A stretch of 36,447 nucleotides of DNA from Candidatus Liptonbacteria bacterium (GCA_023244935.1 JAHFLJ010000008.1:1-36447), one strand, 5' to 3'. Positions 9,617-20,170 are shown, counted from the stretch's first letter. Notes: generated by a model from the sequence alone, not told the origin. Numbers and translations: made by a program.

Positions 9617-10660
9617 ATGGAAATAATTATATCTGCAATTGTTCTGTTAATTGGCCTAGGGGTCGGTTTTTATCTGCTCCTAAAGGAAATTAAAGACCAA
9701 AAGGATAAACCGGCGGATAATTCTATGTTGCTACTCCAAAACCAGCTAAACGAGATGAATAGAATAATGGACAGTAAGCTCGGCGAATCCACTAAGGCCA
9801 TCCAAATGCAGTTCGGCGAGACCGCAAAGATTGTCCAAAATGTCACCGAAAGGCTAACTAAACTGGACGAAACCAACCGCCAAGTAATAAATTTTACCGA
9901 CCAGCTCCAGTCCCTTCAAGACATTCTTAAAAATCCAAAACAACGCGGAATTTTAGGTGAATACTATTTGGAGACTCTTCTTAAAAATGTTTTACCGCCT
10001 GGAAGCTACCAAATGCAGTATCCATTTAACGACGGAACAATAGTTGATGCCGTGGTCTTCGTTAAAGAAAAAATCATTCCAATTGATTCCAAGTTCTCCC
10101 TGGAAAACTACAATCGCCTCGTAGAAGAAAAGAATGAGGCCGAAAAATCCAAGCTGGAAAAATTATTCGTCAGCGACCTTAAAAACCGCATTGTGGAAAC
10201 TTCCAAATATATTTTACCGGAACAAGGAACAATGGATTTTGCCTTTATGTTCATCCCTCATGAAGCAATCTACTATGACTTGATTGTAAATAAAATTGGC
10301 GCGCTAAAAGAAGAAACCGAAAACCTTATCCAACGCGCGGCTTCAAAATACAAAGTTATCATCGTCTCTCCGACTTCCTTCCTGGCATATCTCCAAACAG
10401 TCCTTCAAGGGCTGAAGGCGCTTCAGATTGAAGAATCGGCAAAAGAAATCCGAAATAATGTTATCAAACTCGGCCAGCACCTTGGCGCTTATAACGAACA
10501 CATGAAAAAACTCGGTGACAACCTGGGAACCACCGTAAATGCCTTTAATCGAGCCCACAAGGAACTTCATAAGATAGATAAAGACGTTATGAAGATTGGC
10601 GACTCCGAAGCCTCCATAGAGCCGATTACGCTCCAATCACCGGAAGAAGACGAGATGTAG
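9617..10660 (+). CDS. rmuC: DNA recombination protein RmuC homolog
   Basis: MEIIISAIVLLIGLGVGFYLLLKEIKDQK..., NPKQRGILGEYYLETLLKNVLPPGSYQMQY, IPIDSKFSLENY; track start 9599 (TTG) would overlap the TATAAT box, ATG 9617 preferred. Confidence 0.93.
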   Translation: MEIIISAIVLLIGLGVGFYLLLKEIKDQKDKPADNSMLLLQNQLNEMNRIMDSKLGESTKAIQMQFGETAKIVQNVTERLTKLDETNRQVINFTDQLQSLQDILKNPKQRGILGEYYLETLLKNVLPPGSYQMQYPFNDGTIVDAVVFVKEKIIPIDSKFSLENYNRLVEEKNEAEKSKLEKLFVSDLKNRIVETSKYILPEQGTMDFAFMFIPHEAIYYDLIVNKIGALKEETENLIQRAASKYKVIIVSPTSFLAYLQTVLQGLKALQIEESAKEIRNNVIKLGQHLGAYNEHMKKLGDNLGTTVNAFNRAHKELHKIDKDVMKIGDSEASIEPITLQSPEEDEM

Positions 10661-10903
10661 GGAATATAACCGATAACTATCAACTAATAACCTTTTTAGA
10701 ACATAGAACACAGAATCTAAAATTTAGAATCGTGACCAATCCAGTTCTAATCCGCCGGCTGGCGGACTATTTTCTGCGTTCTAGGTACTAGATATTCCTT
10801 CTAAATTCTATTTTCTAGGTTCTAAATTCTAAATTAGTTGCATTTGGTTCTCTATTTAGTATCATGAAAATCAGAACTTCAAAACTCTGAGAGGAGGAGC
10901 GGT

Positions 10904-11323
10904 TTGGCAAAAAAACAAGGAGCAAGCAAAGATAAACCACAAAAAAATCGTGGGACCGAAAACGAACTTCGAGTAGTTGGCTCGCTTTCGATTTTAAAGC
11001 GAATTAACCCGCTGGTGGTCGGATATCATCATTCTCAAAAAAATGGCGAGAATGATGTAATGGGAATTGATGCCACTATTCTTCTCCGCAACGGTTTCGC
11101 TTTTCTGGTGCAAATTAAATCCAGTAATAAAAAAATAGATCGCCAGTTCACGAAACATCCGCACATCCCGGTCATCATTATTTCCGAGGAAATGTCCGGC
11201 GAACAAATTGCAATGCTCTTAAATGGATTAATTGCCGAATTCGGTCGACAATTCTTCGAAAAAATTATCGATCGAGAAGATGTTTATCCGAAATATGCCA
11301 GATTCTCAGAACCTAAAAATTAA
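10904..11323 (+). CDS. Putative PD-(D/E)XK-type nuclease-like protein
   Basis: TTG start with GAGGAGG SD at 10891; NRGTENELRVVG...GENDVMGIDATILLRNGFAFLVQIKSSNKK gives E...D...QxK motif spacing. Confidence 0.5.
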   Translation: MAKKQGASKDKPQKNRGTENELRVVGSLSILKRINPLVVGYHHSQKNGENDVMGIDATILLRNGFAFLVQIKSSNKKIDRQFTKHPHIPVIIISEEMSGEQIAMLLNGLIAEFGRQFFEKIIDREDVYPKYARFSEPKN

Positions 11324-11335
11324 TTAAAACAAAAA

Positions 11336-11370
11336 CCCGGACAGTCCATGGACTATCCGGGAATTTTTTT
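11336..11370. terminator. Bidirectional terminator between nuclease-like ORF and ftsZ
   Basis: CCCGGAcAGTCCATGGACTaTCCGGG followed by AATTTTTTT. Confidence 0.8.
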
Positions 11371-11407
11371 ATTTAACTACAAAAAACTCCGGTTTTTGTA
11401 GTTAAAT
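11371..11407. terminator. Second hairpin, ftsZ-side terminator
   Basis: ATTTAACTACAAAAA-ctccgg-TTTTTGTAGTTAAAT inverted repeat. Confidence 0.65.
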
Positions 11408-11455
11408 TCGCCTATTTTATATCGTGCTCCGCACGAACTAAATTCTACTATGGGG

Positions 11456-12691
11456 TTATTTTCTCCTCTTCCTCAAAAATGTCGGGATGTCCCACACATC
11501 ATCCTCCGGTTTTTCCGCCTTTTTTGGCTCGATTATTGGCTGAGGCTGAGAGACGACGCTCTTCGAAGCCTGAGCAAAACTTCCGATTGGATTTTCCTTG
11601 GCGGAAATTGGTTCCGGCGATTTTTCGCCTAATTTTTCAAATTTAGAAGTGAAAAACTGTTTCTCGCCTCCGTGAGTTGAAAAAAGTGAAGTTGTCGGAG
11701 TTGTCGCTCCGTTAAAGCCGGCCGCAATTAAAGTAATCTTAATTTGATTATCTCGAAGACGCCGATCGTGATACGCGCCAAAAATAATTTTGGCCGACGG
11801 ATCCGCCGCCTGAGAAACAAGCTTAGCGGCGTCGTTAATTTCCGCCATTTTCAAATCTCGGCTACCGGAAATTCCCAAGATTACTCCCCTGGCACCTTCG
11901 GCAGAAATTTCCAAAAGTGGCGACCGAAGCGCCGCGGTAACCGCCTTAACGGCTCTATCCGGTCCTGAAGCGGTAGAAACACCGATTATTGCCGTCCCGG
12001 CATCCTGCATGACCGCGCGAACATCCGCAAAATCCACGTTAATAATCCCGGGAGTAACCACTAGCTCAACGATTCCGGAAAGCGCGTTTTTTAGAACGTC
12101 ATCAATGGCTTCAAATGCTTTTAAGACCGGAGTGTCTTTGCTGATTATTGAAAAAATTCTGTCATTCGGGACTACAATTAAAGCGTCTACCTTATCTTTA
12201 AGTTTTAAAAGTCCTTCGTTAGCTATTTTAGCTCTCTGCGACCCTTCAAAAGCAAAAGGCTTAGTTACAACTGCGATTGTTAAAGCGCCACTCTGCTTAG
12301 CAACTTCGGCAACCACCGGCGTAGCTCCTGTTCCGGTTCCGCCTCCAAAACCTGCGGTTAGAAACACAATATCCGCCCCTCTTAAAGTTTCGGCAATTTC
12401 GGAACGATTCTCTTCGGCCGCTTGTCTGCCAAGTTCCGGATTCATTCCCGCTCCCAAGCCCCGAGTTAAATTTTTCCCGACATAAATTTTTCTTTTAACT
12501 AAAGCGTGGTCCAAGTCTTGGTGATCGGTATTTATCGCAATAAACTCTACGCCTTTAATAAAATTTTGGCTCATTCGCGAAGCGGCGTTTCCGCCACCTC
12601 CTCCTATTCCTACAACTTTTATGCTGGCTATCGGCGGGTTAGAAATGTTTTCCTTCTTCATTTTCTTTACTGATTTGGTTTTTTTGGCCAT
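11456..12691 (-). CDS. ftsZ: Cell division protein FtsZ
   Basis: VVGIGGGGGNAASRM...FIAINTDHQDL...AGFGGGTGTGATPVVAEVAK. Confidence 0.98.
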   Translation of the reverse strand: MAKKTKSVKKMKKENISNPPIASIKVVGIGGGGGNAASRMSQNFIKGVEFIAINTDHQDLDHALVKRKIYVGKNLTRGLGAGMNPELGRQAAEENRSEIAETLRGADIVFLTAGFGGGTGTGATPVVAEVAKQSGALTIAVVTKPFAFEGSQRAKIANEGLLKLKDKVDALIVVPNDRIFSIISKDTPVLKAFEAIDDVLKNALSGIVELVVTPGIINVDFADVRAVMQDAGTAIIGVSTASGPDRAVKAVTAALRSPLLEISAEGARGVILGISGSRDLKMAEINDAAKLVSQAADPSAKIIFGAYHDRRLRDNQIKITLIAAGFNGATTPTTSLFSTHGGEKQFFTSKFEKLGEKSPEPISAKENPIGSFAQASKSVVSQPQPIIEPKKAEKPEDDVWDIPTFLRKRRK

Positions 12692-12696
12692 TTTTT

Positions 12697-13953
12697 TTAA
12701 TTTGACGGGATGAAATTGCCAAACCAGGATTTCATCTTTTTGATGATATCTCCCGGAGAGAATCCTTTTTCATCTTTAGCTGTCCAGCCCTCTTTATCTA
12801 TGCCGGACATAAGTAATCCCAAAGAACTGGCAAATTCCGGATCCTCTACCAAGTCGGTTGAAGCAATATCTCCTTCTTTCTCCAGCTTCTCCGCCACGGA
12901 AGCGAATCCAATCTGGCATGAAAGTTTAAGCTCCTGCCTGGCCAATTCCGTAAGTCCGGGCAACTTAGACCCGCCCCCTACGAATATCGCCCCGCCGGCC
13001 AACCTCCCTGCCCTGCCCATCAATTTAAGCTCATTATTAACAAATTCAAGTATCTCTGCAAGCCGTGATTCGATTATCTCCGAAACGAATCTTCTGGAGA
13101 TATTTCCGCGTGTCTCCGGCGCGAATTTCTTAATATCGAAAGATTCCCTGGAATTAACTTCGGAAGACATCGCATACCCGAACTGAAGCTTAATATTTTC
13201 GGCGGCCTCCACCGGAATTCTAAGCCCGACCGCCAAATCATTTGTAATATTACTTGAACCGACCGGAAAAATTTGCGCGCCGACTAATTTATTTTCTTCA
13301 TACACCGCCATGCTGGTTGTTCCGAAACCGATATCCACCAAAACCACTCCCAATTCTTTTTGATGTTTACTTAAAGTTCCTTTAGCGGTCGAGAGAGGTC
13401 CAAAAAGCAAAAAATTTCTTTCACCGCCGACAAGTTCCAAAAGTCTTCCCGCGGAAGTTCCATGCGGTGAAAACACGTCGATTAAAACCGCGCCGACTTC
13501 CAATCGATTACCGGAAAGTCCCCGCGGATTAGTAATATCCGAAACTCCGTCCACAATATATTCTTTAATAACCACATCCACCAACATTCTATTCGGCGGA
13601 AGACTAACCGCTTGCGCCGCTTTGATTGCTCGATCAATATCGTCTTGATAAATTTCATTGTCGGCGCGTGATACCGCGATAATGCCTTTTTGATGCTGGA
13701 CTCTTGCTTGTGGCGAACTAATATTGGAATAAATTGTTCGAAGTGCTGACTTATTTATTTTTCGAATCGGTTCAACCGCGCGACTAAGCGCCGGCACGGC
13801 TTCCGCTAGATCACAAACCGCCCCCTTCCGTAGTCCGGAGTTTGGTTCTTTATATAAAGCTCGTAAAATTATTTTTCCGTTTCTAAATTCTCCCAGGGCA
13901 ACTTTAATCGTTGAGGTTCCAACATCTAAACCGACAATAAAACGTGACGCCAT
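12697..13953 (-). CDS. ftsA: Cell division protein FtsA
   Basis: FIVGLDVGTSTIKVALGE...GVVLVDIGFGTTSMAVYEENKLVG...GGAIFVGGGSKLPGL. Confidence 0.95.
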   Translation of the reverse strand: MASRFIVGLDVGTSTIKVALGEFRNGKIILRALYKEPNSGLRKGAVCDLAEAVPALSRAVEPIRKINKSALRTIYSNISSPQARVQHQKGIIAVSRADNEIYQDDIDRAIKAAQAVSLPPNRMLVDVVIKEYIVDGVSDITNPRGLSGNRLEVGAVLIDVFSPHGTSAGRLLELVGGERNFLLFGPLSTAKGTLSKHQKELGVVLVDIGFGTTSMAVYEENKLVGAQIFPVGSSNITNDLAVGLRIPVEAAENIKLQFGYAMSSEVNSRESFDIKKFAPETRGNISRRFVSEIIESRLAEILEFVNNELKLMGRAGRLAGGAIFVGGGSKLPGLTELARQELKLSCQIGFASVAEKLEKEGDIASTDLVEDPEFASSLGLLMSGIDKEGWTAKDEKGFSPGDIIKKMKSWFGNFIPSN

Positions 13954-14354
13954 AATTTTTTTTCTAGATTTTCCATTTCAATAATATCACGTTTCTTCTC
14001 GTGTTGATAGCCCGCCAAATGCAAAATTCCGTGGATAAGTAGGTAGGTTAGGACCTCCACCTTGCCCTCGCACCAATCGTAATTTATAAATACCTCTCCC
14101 AAACTTTTCCGGCCGTTTTCACTCGGAAAATCTTTGTTTCCCGGAAAAGACAAAATATTAACCGAGCTTTCCGTGGAAATTTTCTGACCCATCTTAGTCT
14201 TATGGATGTGCTCTAAAGAACCGGCTCGTCTAGCCACTTTAAGCATCTCCTTATTTGGCAATAAAAAAATTTGCACTTCCGAGTTTTTAATACCAAGGAA
14301 ATGCAAAAGTTCCGTAGAAATTCTATTTAACCTCAACTCCGTCGCGTGCCTCAT
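13926..14354 (-). CDS. ybeY: Endoribonuclease YbeY
   Basis: VNILSFPGNKDFPS...LGEVFINYDW...YLLIHGILHLAGYQHEKK (HGxLHLxGxDH-like motif); overlaps ftsA. Confidence 0.9.
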   Translation of the reverse strand: MRHATELRLNRISTELLHFLGIKNSEVQIFLLPNKEMLKVARRAGSLEHIHKTKMGQKISTESSVNILSFPGNKDFPSENGRKSLGEVFINYDWCEGKVEVLTYLLIHGILHLAGYQHEKKRDIIEMENLEKKLWRHVLLSV

Positions 14355-14798
14355 TTATTGAAGTATTGACTTTACAACTTCGGAAACCAATTTTCCGTCC
14401 GCCTGCCCTTTAAGACGAGCCATGGCCTCTTTAATTAAAACATTAAACTCGGTTACTCCGGTATTCTTTATTTCCAAAACAACTTTTTCAATTTCCTCTC
14501 GGGAAAGTTCTGCCGGTAAGTAGCCTTTGATTATTTCCAACTCTGCTTTTTCGCCATCCGCCAAATCGGCCCTGCCTCCTTGTTCGTAGAGAACAATCGC
14601 TTCTTTTCTTTTTTTACCTTCACGCTTTACCAATTCCAAAACCTCCTCCTCAGTTAAAACCGAATCTTTGCCGGCACCTTTTTTTTCAATTTCTTTATTT
14701 CTGAGAACCGAAATTATCATGCGCAAAACTCCGGACTTTTTTTCATCCTTCGCTTTTAGCGCCTCCTTTAATTCGGAGTTTATTTTTTCGTAAATCAT
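14355..14798 (-). CDS. yqeY: YqeY (GatB/YqeY domain) protein
   Basis: INSELKEALKAKDEKKSGVLRMIISVLRNKEIEKKG...VKREGKKRKEAIVLYEQGGRADLA. Confidence 0.93.
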   Translation of the reverse strand: MIYEKINSELKEALKAKDEKKSGVLRMIISVLRNKEIEKKGAGKDSVLTEEEVLELVKREGKKRKEAIVLYEQGGRADLADGEKAELEIIKGYLPAELSREEIEKVVLEIKNTGVTEFNVLIKEAMARLKGQADGKLVSEVVKSILQ

Positions 14799-14801
14799 TT
14801 T

Positions 14802-15017
14802 TTAAGAAGAAAGACCTAGTTTCTTTAATCTGCCGATTTCCTTTGCTTTATCTCCACGATGCTTAGCGGAACCGCGAACGGAACGCTTATTGGCATCCTT
14901 AGAATAGAAACGGCGCTTTCGGACTTCAATCAAAACTCCGCTTCGTCTAATTTTCTTAGTAAAGCGAAAAAATAGATTGCTTGCAGACTCCCCCTCTTTT
15001 TTATTCACCTCTATCAT
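14802..15017 (-). CDS. rpsU: 30S ribosomal protein bS21
   Basis: MIEVNKKEGESASNLFFRFTKKIRRSGVLIEVRKRRFYSK. Confidence 0.92.
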   Translation of the reverse strand: MIEVNKKEGESASNLFFRFTKKIRRSGVLIEVRKRRFYSKDANKRSVRGSAKHRGDKAKEIGRLKKLGLSS

Positions 15018-15062
15018 TGCTAAAAATAATACCCAAGATGACAGAAAAATGCAAATTTCACG

Positions 15063-16358
15063 CTATTCCACTCTTTTTAGATCCGCACCCAAATTTTTCA
15101 GACGCCCGTCAATATTCTCGTATCCCCTATCCAATTCTTCAATATTCGAAATTTCCGACTGACCGGTTGCCATCAGCGCCGCGGAAACGTGCGCCATTCC
15201 GGCACGCAAATCGCGAACAATCAAAGGCTTCCCCTTCAACTCGGTCGCTCCTTCAATAACTGCGCGATGCATAAATCCCGCGTCATTAAATCTGCACTTA
15301 TCCCACGCTCCGCAATCATCAAAAGTTTTTACATTCGCCCCCATTTCGTTTAAATCTTTAACATAACCAAATCGATCTTCATAAATAGTTTCGTGAATTT
15401 CGGAATTACCTTTGGCTTGAGTGAGCACAACCACCAACGGCTGTTGCCAATCGGTCATAAATCCCGGATGCGCTTCAGTCTGAACTTTAACCGCTTTTAA
15501 TTCACCTTTTCTCCAAAAAATTATTCCGTCGCGAGTAACTTCATATTCTCCGCCCATTTTACGAACAACGTTCAAAAAATTAATTAAATGTCCTTGTCTA
15601 GCCGACTTAACCATAATTCTCCCGTTTGTCCCAAGCGCCAGACACGCAAAAGAAATCGCCTCATTCCTATCCGGCAATATCGAATGACTCGCCCCATGGA
15701 GCTCCGGAACCCCTTCAATCTCAATATCTCGATTAGCTCCCAGCTGAATAATTGCTCCCATTTTCTGCAACAACTTAATTAAATCGATTACTTCCGGCTC
15801 TAAAGCCGCATTGGTTATCCTAGTAGTTCCCTTAGCCATTACCGCCCCTAAAACAGCGTTCTCGGTTGCCCCGACGCTTGGTATTTCAAAATCTATTTTT
15901 GCCCCATGCAAGCCGTTTGGCGCCTTCGCCCTATAACTCACAGGAGTTACTTCAATCTCCGCTCCTAGCGCGGTTAAAGCCCCAATATGGAAGTTAACCG
16001 GTCGTGGCCCAATTTTATCTCCCCCCAAAATAGGCACCTCCGCCTCTCCGACACGCGCCAAAAGCGGACCAAGTGCCAAAATCGGCAACCGATTCCTACG
16101 GCTAAGTTCTAAAACTTTATTATTTTTTATTTCCGGAGTCTGGAGAACCACAACGTCCCGATTCCATTCAATTTTAGTTCCAATTTTTTCGCAAAGCTCC
16201 GCAGTAATTTCCGTATCCCCTATCCTTGGAAAATTTTCGAACACACACGGCTCCGAAGTCAAAATCGAAGCAATCATCATTTTGGTTGCCGCATTTTTAG
16301 CACCGGAAAGCGACACCTCACCATTTAGTCGGTTTCCTCCGTTAATTATAAATTTCAT
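15063..16358 (-). CDS. murA: UDP-N-acetylglucosamine 1-carboxyvinyltransferase
   Basis: GGNRLNGEVSLSGAKNAATKMMIASIL..., HPGFMTDWQQPLVVVLTQAKGNSEIHETIYEDRFGYV. Confidence 0.96.
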   Translation of the reverse strand: MKFIINGGNRLNGEVSLSGAKNAATKMMIASILTSEPCVFENFPRIGDTEITAELCEKIGTKIEWNRDVVVLQTPEIKNNKVLELSRRNRLPILALGPLLARVGEAEVPILGGDKIGPRPVNFHIGALTALGAEIEVTPVSYRAKAPNGLHGAKIDFEIPSVGATENAVLGAVMAKGTTRITNAALEPEVIDLIKLLQKMGAIIQLGANRDIEIEGVPELHGASHSILPDRNEAISFACLALGTNGRIMVKSARQGHLINFLNVVRKMGGEYEVTRDGIIFWRKGELKAVKVQTEAHPGFMTDWQQPLVVVLTQAKGNSEIHETIYEDRFGYVKDLNEMGANVKTFDDCGAWDKCRFNDAGFMHRAVIEGATELKGKPLIVRDLRAGMAHVSAALMATGQSEISNIEELDRGYENIDGRLKNLGADLKRVE

Positions 16359-16366
16359 TAGACAAT

Positions 16367-17722
16367 TTACCCGCCCGAGATAGGCGAGGCTGGTTGGCCC
16401 TGGGCCTTTCTTAAAAATTCTCCAAGCTCCGAAATCTTAATTCGCTCCTGCTTGGCGGTATCCCTATCCCTAACCGTTACTGCATCGTCTTCCAAAGTAT
16501 CGAAGTCCACAGTTATGCAATATGGGGTCCCGATCTCGTCCTGCGAATAATATCTCTTTCCGACATTTCCTCGGTCATCCCAGGCGACCATAAAGTCTTT
16601 TTTGAGTTCTAAATAAATCTCTCTAGCCTTGGAAACCAATTCCGGCTTATTTTTAAGCAATGGGAACACCGCCGCTTTATATGGCGCAAGTTTAAACGGT
16701 AATTTCAAATAAACTCGTTTTTTATCACCCTCCCCTTCTTCATTATAGGCATTGCAAAGCACCGCCAAAAAACTCCTATCCACTCCCCAAGTCGGCTCAA
16801 TTACATGTGGAATAAATTTTTCGTTAGTCTCGGGGTCCTGATAATTTAAATCCTCACCGGACGCTTCCATGTGATTCTTTAAATCAAAATCGGTTCTATA
16901 TGCCAATCCATAAAGTTCTTTTGTCCCAAACGGAAATTCATATTCAAAATCAATGGTCCTTTTGGAATAATGTGCCAAATCTCCGGTCGGAACTTCGTAT
17001 TCGTGAACTTTATCCATATCCAAACCGATTTCTTTCATCCAAGAAATCATCTCATTCTTCCAATGCTCAAAAACCTCCTGCCACTCGCTGTCATTTTTTG
17101 GAGTTGCAATAAAATATTCTATTTCCATCTGCTCAAATTCTCGAGTTCGAAAAATAAAATTACCGGGAGTTATTTCATTCCTAAAAGCTTTACCAACCTG
17201 AGCTATCCCAAACGGCAACTTTTTTCTGGAAGTCATTAAAACATTTTTAAAATCCACAAACATCGCCTGGGCGGTTTCCGGTCGGAAATAGGCAAGATTT
17301 GCTTCTTCTTCTGCGGGTCCGATAAAAGTCTTCAACATCAGATTAAACTGCTTAGCTTCGCCGAATTCTTTTCCTCCGCAATTCGGACATTTTCCTTCCA
17401 ACTGATCGGCACGAAAACGCCCATGACATTTTTTACATTCTACAAGTGGGTCCGAAAAGGTATCCACATGTCCGGAAGCTTTCCAAACTTTCGGATTCAT
17501 AATCAACGCCGCGTCAATTCCAACCATGTCATCCCTCTGTTGCACGAATTTCTTCCACCAAAGGTCTTTAATGTTTTTCTTAAGTTCCGCCCCGACCGGA
17601 CCATAATCCCAAGAATTTGCCATACCGCCATAAATCTCCGAGCCGGGGAAAACAAAACCCCGTCTCTTCGCCAAAGATACTATCAGTTCCATCCCGTTAG
17701 AAGTCTCGTTAATTTTTTTCAT
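16367..17722 (-). CDS. glyS: Glycyl-tRNA synthetase, single-chain class II type
   Basis: [31 protein letters not shown]...[25 protein letters not shown]. Confidence 0.97.
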   Translation of the reverse strand: MKKINETSNGMELIVSLAKRRGFVFPGSEIYGGMANSWDYGPVGAELKKNIKDLWWKKFVQQRDDMVGIDAALIMNPKVWKASGHVDTFSDPLVECKKCHGRFRADQLEGKCPNCGGKEFGEAKQFNLMLKTFIGPAEEEANLAYFRPETAQAMFVDFKNVLMTSRKKLPFGIAQVGKAFRNEITPGNFIFRTREFEQMEIEYFIATPKNDSEWQEVFEHWKNEMISWMKEIGLDMDKVHEYEVPTGDLAHYSKRTIDFEYEFPFGTKELYGLAYRTDFDLKNHMEASGEDLNYQDPETNEKFIPHVIEPTWGVDRSFLAVLCNAYNEEGEGDKKRVYLKLPFKLAPYKAAVFPLLKNKPELVSKAREIYLELKKDFMVAWDDRGNVGKRYYSQDEIGTPYCITVDFDTLEDDAVTVRDRDTAKQERIKISELGEFLRKAQGQPASPISGG

Positions 17723-17782
17723 ATTACTTTTATTCTATGGCTTGTTCTGACTTAGTCGACAAAATGTGGAATCATTTAAACT

Positions 17783-19504
17783 TCATTCCTGAACCCCTCG
17801 CGACGAAGCTTGTATCATAGTATCCCTTCTAAGGCTAGTGTCCACCATGTCTCCTCGAGACGTGAGCATTAGCCCCGTAAATAAATCTTTTGCCTCTGCG
17901 GTTGAAGATTCAACAAGCATCACATCTCTTCCCTCATCCAAAGTAGAAGGAGTATATTCCAGCTGAATAATGGCCTCTGCCGGATCACTGACAATTCCCC
18001 GACCGGCGGATAGATTACTCAATTTCCAAGTCACAATTCCGCTATTTTGATCGATAATCGGAGAACTATCGGTATTTGTTTTAATTTTGCCGGTGAACGA
18101 AACTCCGGGTTTAAGTTTCGCGCTAACCGTAATGTCGCTCATATCCACTCCGTATGAATACAATTTAAAATGAATCGTATATTGAGTTGGCTGATTAACC
18201 TTAGGCGGATACGGTCCGGCGTTTATAAATCCGGCATTCGGATCATAAAAAAGTCCGTAAGAATCATATTTAAGAATACCGGAAATCTTTGTGTCGGCTT
18301 GCGCAACCGAAACCGTTTTAACCGCAACCACATTCGATGGTACGGTTGGAGATTCCATCTGGATATTTAATTTTAAACTATAATTACGGTCACTCATTCT
18401 CTTTATATTAAAATCACTTTTTGTCGCTATCGAAAAATCCACGGCCCTCTCTTCGCCTGGAGCCAAAACCAACAACTCGGGGTTAGTCTGTTGAGTCCAT
18501 AAAATTGAATTGGAAATCGAGCTAAAAGAACCTCTGGTATCCATTCGCGAGAAATCAAACATCTCTCCGACAAGTCCGACATTTATTTTCAAATTTGCCA
18601 AGGCCACCTCGGAATTATTTTTATAATAAATTTTATATCTTAAACTATCCCCCGGTTTAGCTATATAGGAATTTGCATCGTTATCATTTACGGTAACCCT
18701 CAAAGTCAAAGGCGAAGAAGAAATACTCATCGTTGCCGACTGCTTGGTTATGGAAAAATCTTGCCCATCGTAATTCGAAAAAGAATCGATATTAAACTCC
18801 TGATTTGATAATTCCGCTCCGATAAGCGAGCCGGTTACTTTTATTTCGCCGGAAGAAAGAGCCGGAACCGATGACAAAATCAATTCCTGATTACTCTGCA
18901 TATCATCCCGCGAAATTTCCGAAACGGTAAATGCCGGCGGATAACTAAGCTTCAACTTCAAACCCCGGAACTCCATCGGCAAATTATTTTGATATTTAAA
19001 AACTGTTTCAAAATTTTCTCCGTTCGCGGCGCTTTTCGGCAAAGAAACATTAAGAGTTATGGACTCCGGCCCTATCCCGAGATCCGCCGAAGAATTTGAT
19101 TCAAACTGTGCGCCCTGCGCGCTTGCCAAAGAATAACTTATTTTGGCGGTAAGTTTTTTAAAACTCTGAGGACCATCGGTTGCAATTAAACTAATTTTCT
19201 CTTGGTTCACGCTTCCGGGACCGATATCTCCGATGGAATAATCATATCCTCGCTGGTCCACACTCCTTCCCGCGAAAACCAATCCATCCGGCAAAAAAAC
19301 CGAAAGCTTGGCATCTTTCAAGGCTTGGTCAGAAGTATTTGTGTATGAAATTGTCACCTCGAACGGCAAACCGACATAAATCTTTTCCGGCTTATTAAAT
19401 TCCAAAAGAACCCCAGGAGCCGAAGGCCTCGTAAAATAATAAACTCCGAAACCAACTCCGGATAAAACCGCAATCAATAAAAAGGCGATTAAAAAATTCT
19501 TCAT
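17783..19504 (-). CDS. Membrane-anchored protein with DUF11-like (conserved repeat) domains
   Basis: N-terminal TM FLIAFLLIAVLSGVGFGVYYFT; repeats such as VTISYTNTSDQALKDAKLSVFLPDGLVFAG and YKIYYKNNSEVALANLKINVGL. Confidence 0.65.
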   Translation of the reverse strand: MKNFLIAFLLIAVLSGVGFGVYYFTRPSAPGVLLEFNKPEKIYVGLPFEVTISYTNTSDQALKDAKLSVFLPDGLVFAGRSVDQRGYDYSIGDIGPGSVNQEKISLIATDGPQSFKKLTAKISYSLASAQGAQFESNSSADLGIGPESITLNVSLPKSAANGENFETVFKYQNNLPMEFRGLKLKLSYPPAFTVSEISRDDMQSNQELILSSVPALSSGEIKVTGSLIGAELSNQEFNIDSFSNYDGQDFSITKQSATMSISSSPLTLRVTVNDNDANSYIAKPGDSLRYKIYYKNNSEVALANLKINVGLVGEMFDFSRMDTRGSFSSISNSILWTQQTNPELLVLAPGEERAVDFSIATKSDFNIKRMSDRNYSLKLNIQMESPTVPSNVVAVKTVSVAQADTKISGILKYDSYGLFYDPNAGFINAGPYPPKVNQPTQYTIHFKLYSYGVDMSDITVSAKLKPGVSFTGKIKTNTDSSPIIDQNSGIVTWKLSNLSAGRGIVSDPAEAIIQLEYTPSTLDEGRDVMLVESSTAEAKDLFTGLMLTSRGDMVDTSLRRDTMIQASSRGVQE

Positions 19505-19547
19505 TATCTATATATTCTACCCTCCTCCGCGAAGTGGCGCAAATTGC

Positions 19548-19585
19548 GTATTCGCAACCCCTGCCTGCCGGCAGGCAGGGAATAC
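19548..19585. repeat. 38-nt palindromic repeat copy 1
   Basis: GTATTCGCAACCCCTGCCTGCCGGCAGGCAGGGAATAC. Confidence 0.9.
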
Positions 19586-19664
19586 CATGTATTCATGATG
19601 CTTGGGTCCAATAAATTGATGTCCCCCTCCCACCTTAGAGGGGCGCTGTAACAAATTTATAAAA

Positions 19665-20153
19665 CTATACTATATAAATTTTGCTACCTCGAACCTTGGC
19701 GCCACAATCAGCGCAATAATACCCTAATGAATCCACTCCGAACATGCGAGGAGTCGAACTACACAGCTGACAAACCGCTCCTTTTGGATTCCAACCCAAG
19801 ACAGATAATAACTCCGTAGAACTTTCCTTATTATTTTTTAAAAAATTCCACACCTCTTCGTCGTGGTTGTGCTCGGCAAGCACATCGCAAACCAATTTCA
19901 AAAAACCGGGAGTAAAATCCAATTTCTCCTGTTTCAAAGCGTCCACCACCTGCAAGCTTCCCTTTTCAATCCAGCGCGCTTTGATTAAATTCCCGGGCTC
20001 CAAATGAGGCGAAAGTTTTGAAGTTATTTTCCTTCCGCTCTTAATCTTTGCGCTTTGTTTTCCAAAATCTTTTGCAAAAAAAACTACGCGCTCATCAAGT
20101 TCGCCCTGAAAATCTTTATGTAAAACTATCGCCTCCCCCACATATTCTCTCAT
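19665..20153 (-). CDS. recO: DNA repair protein RecO (short form)
   Basis: MREYVGEAIVLHKDFQGELDERVVFFAKDFGKQSAKIKSGRK (OB fold); C-terminal CQLC...CADC. Confidence 0.8.
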   Translation of the reverse strand: MREYVGEAIVLHKDFQGELDERVVFFAKDFGKQSAKIKSGRKITSKLSPHLEPGNLIKARWIEKGSLQVVDALKQEKLDFTPGFLKLVCDVLAEHNHDEEVWNFLKNNKESSTELLSVLGWNPKGAVCQLCSSTPRMFGVDSLGYYCADCGAKVRGSKIYIV

Positions 20154-20170
20154 TTAACTAATTATAGCAC

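Noticed and set aside
12009-13186. Two 158-aa plus-strand ORFs
   Set aside because: Shadow ORFs opposite ftsZ and ftsA; Ser/Thr/Pro-rich antisense composition and no RBS.
16367-16400. Repeat-derived C-terminal extension of GlyRS ([10 protein letters not shown])
   Set aside because: Short tail that may derive from an intergenic repeat, but only one copy is visible here.
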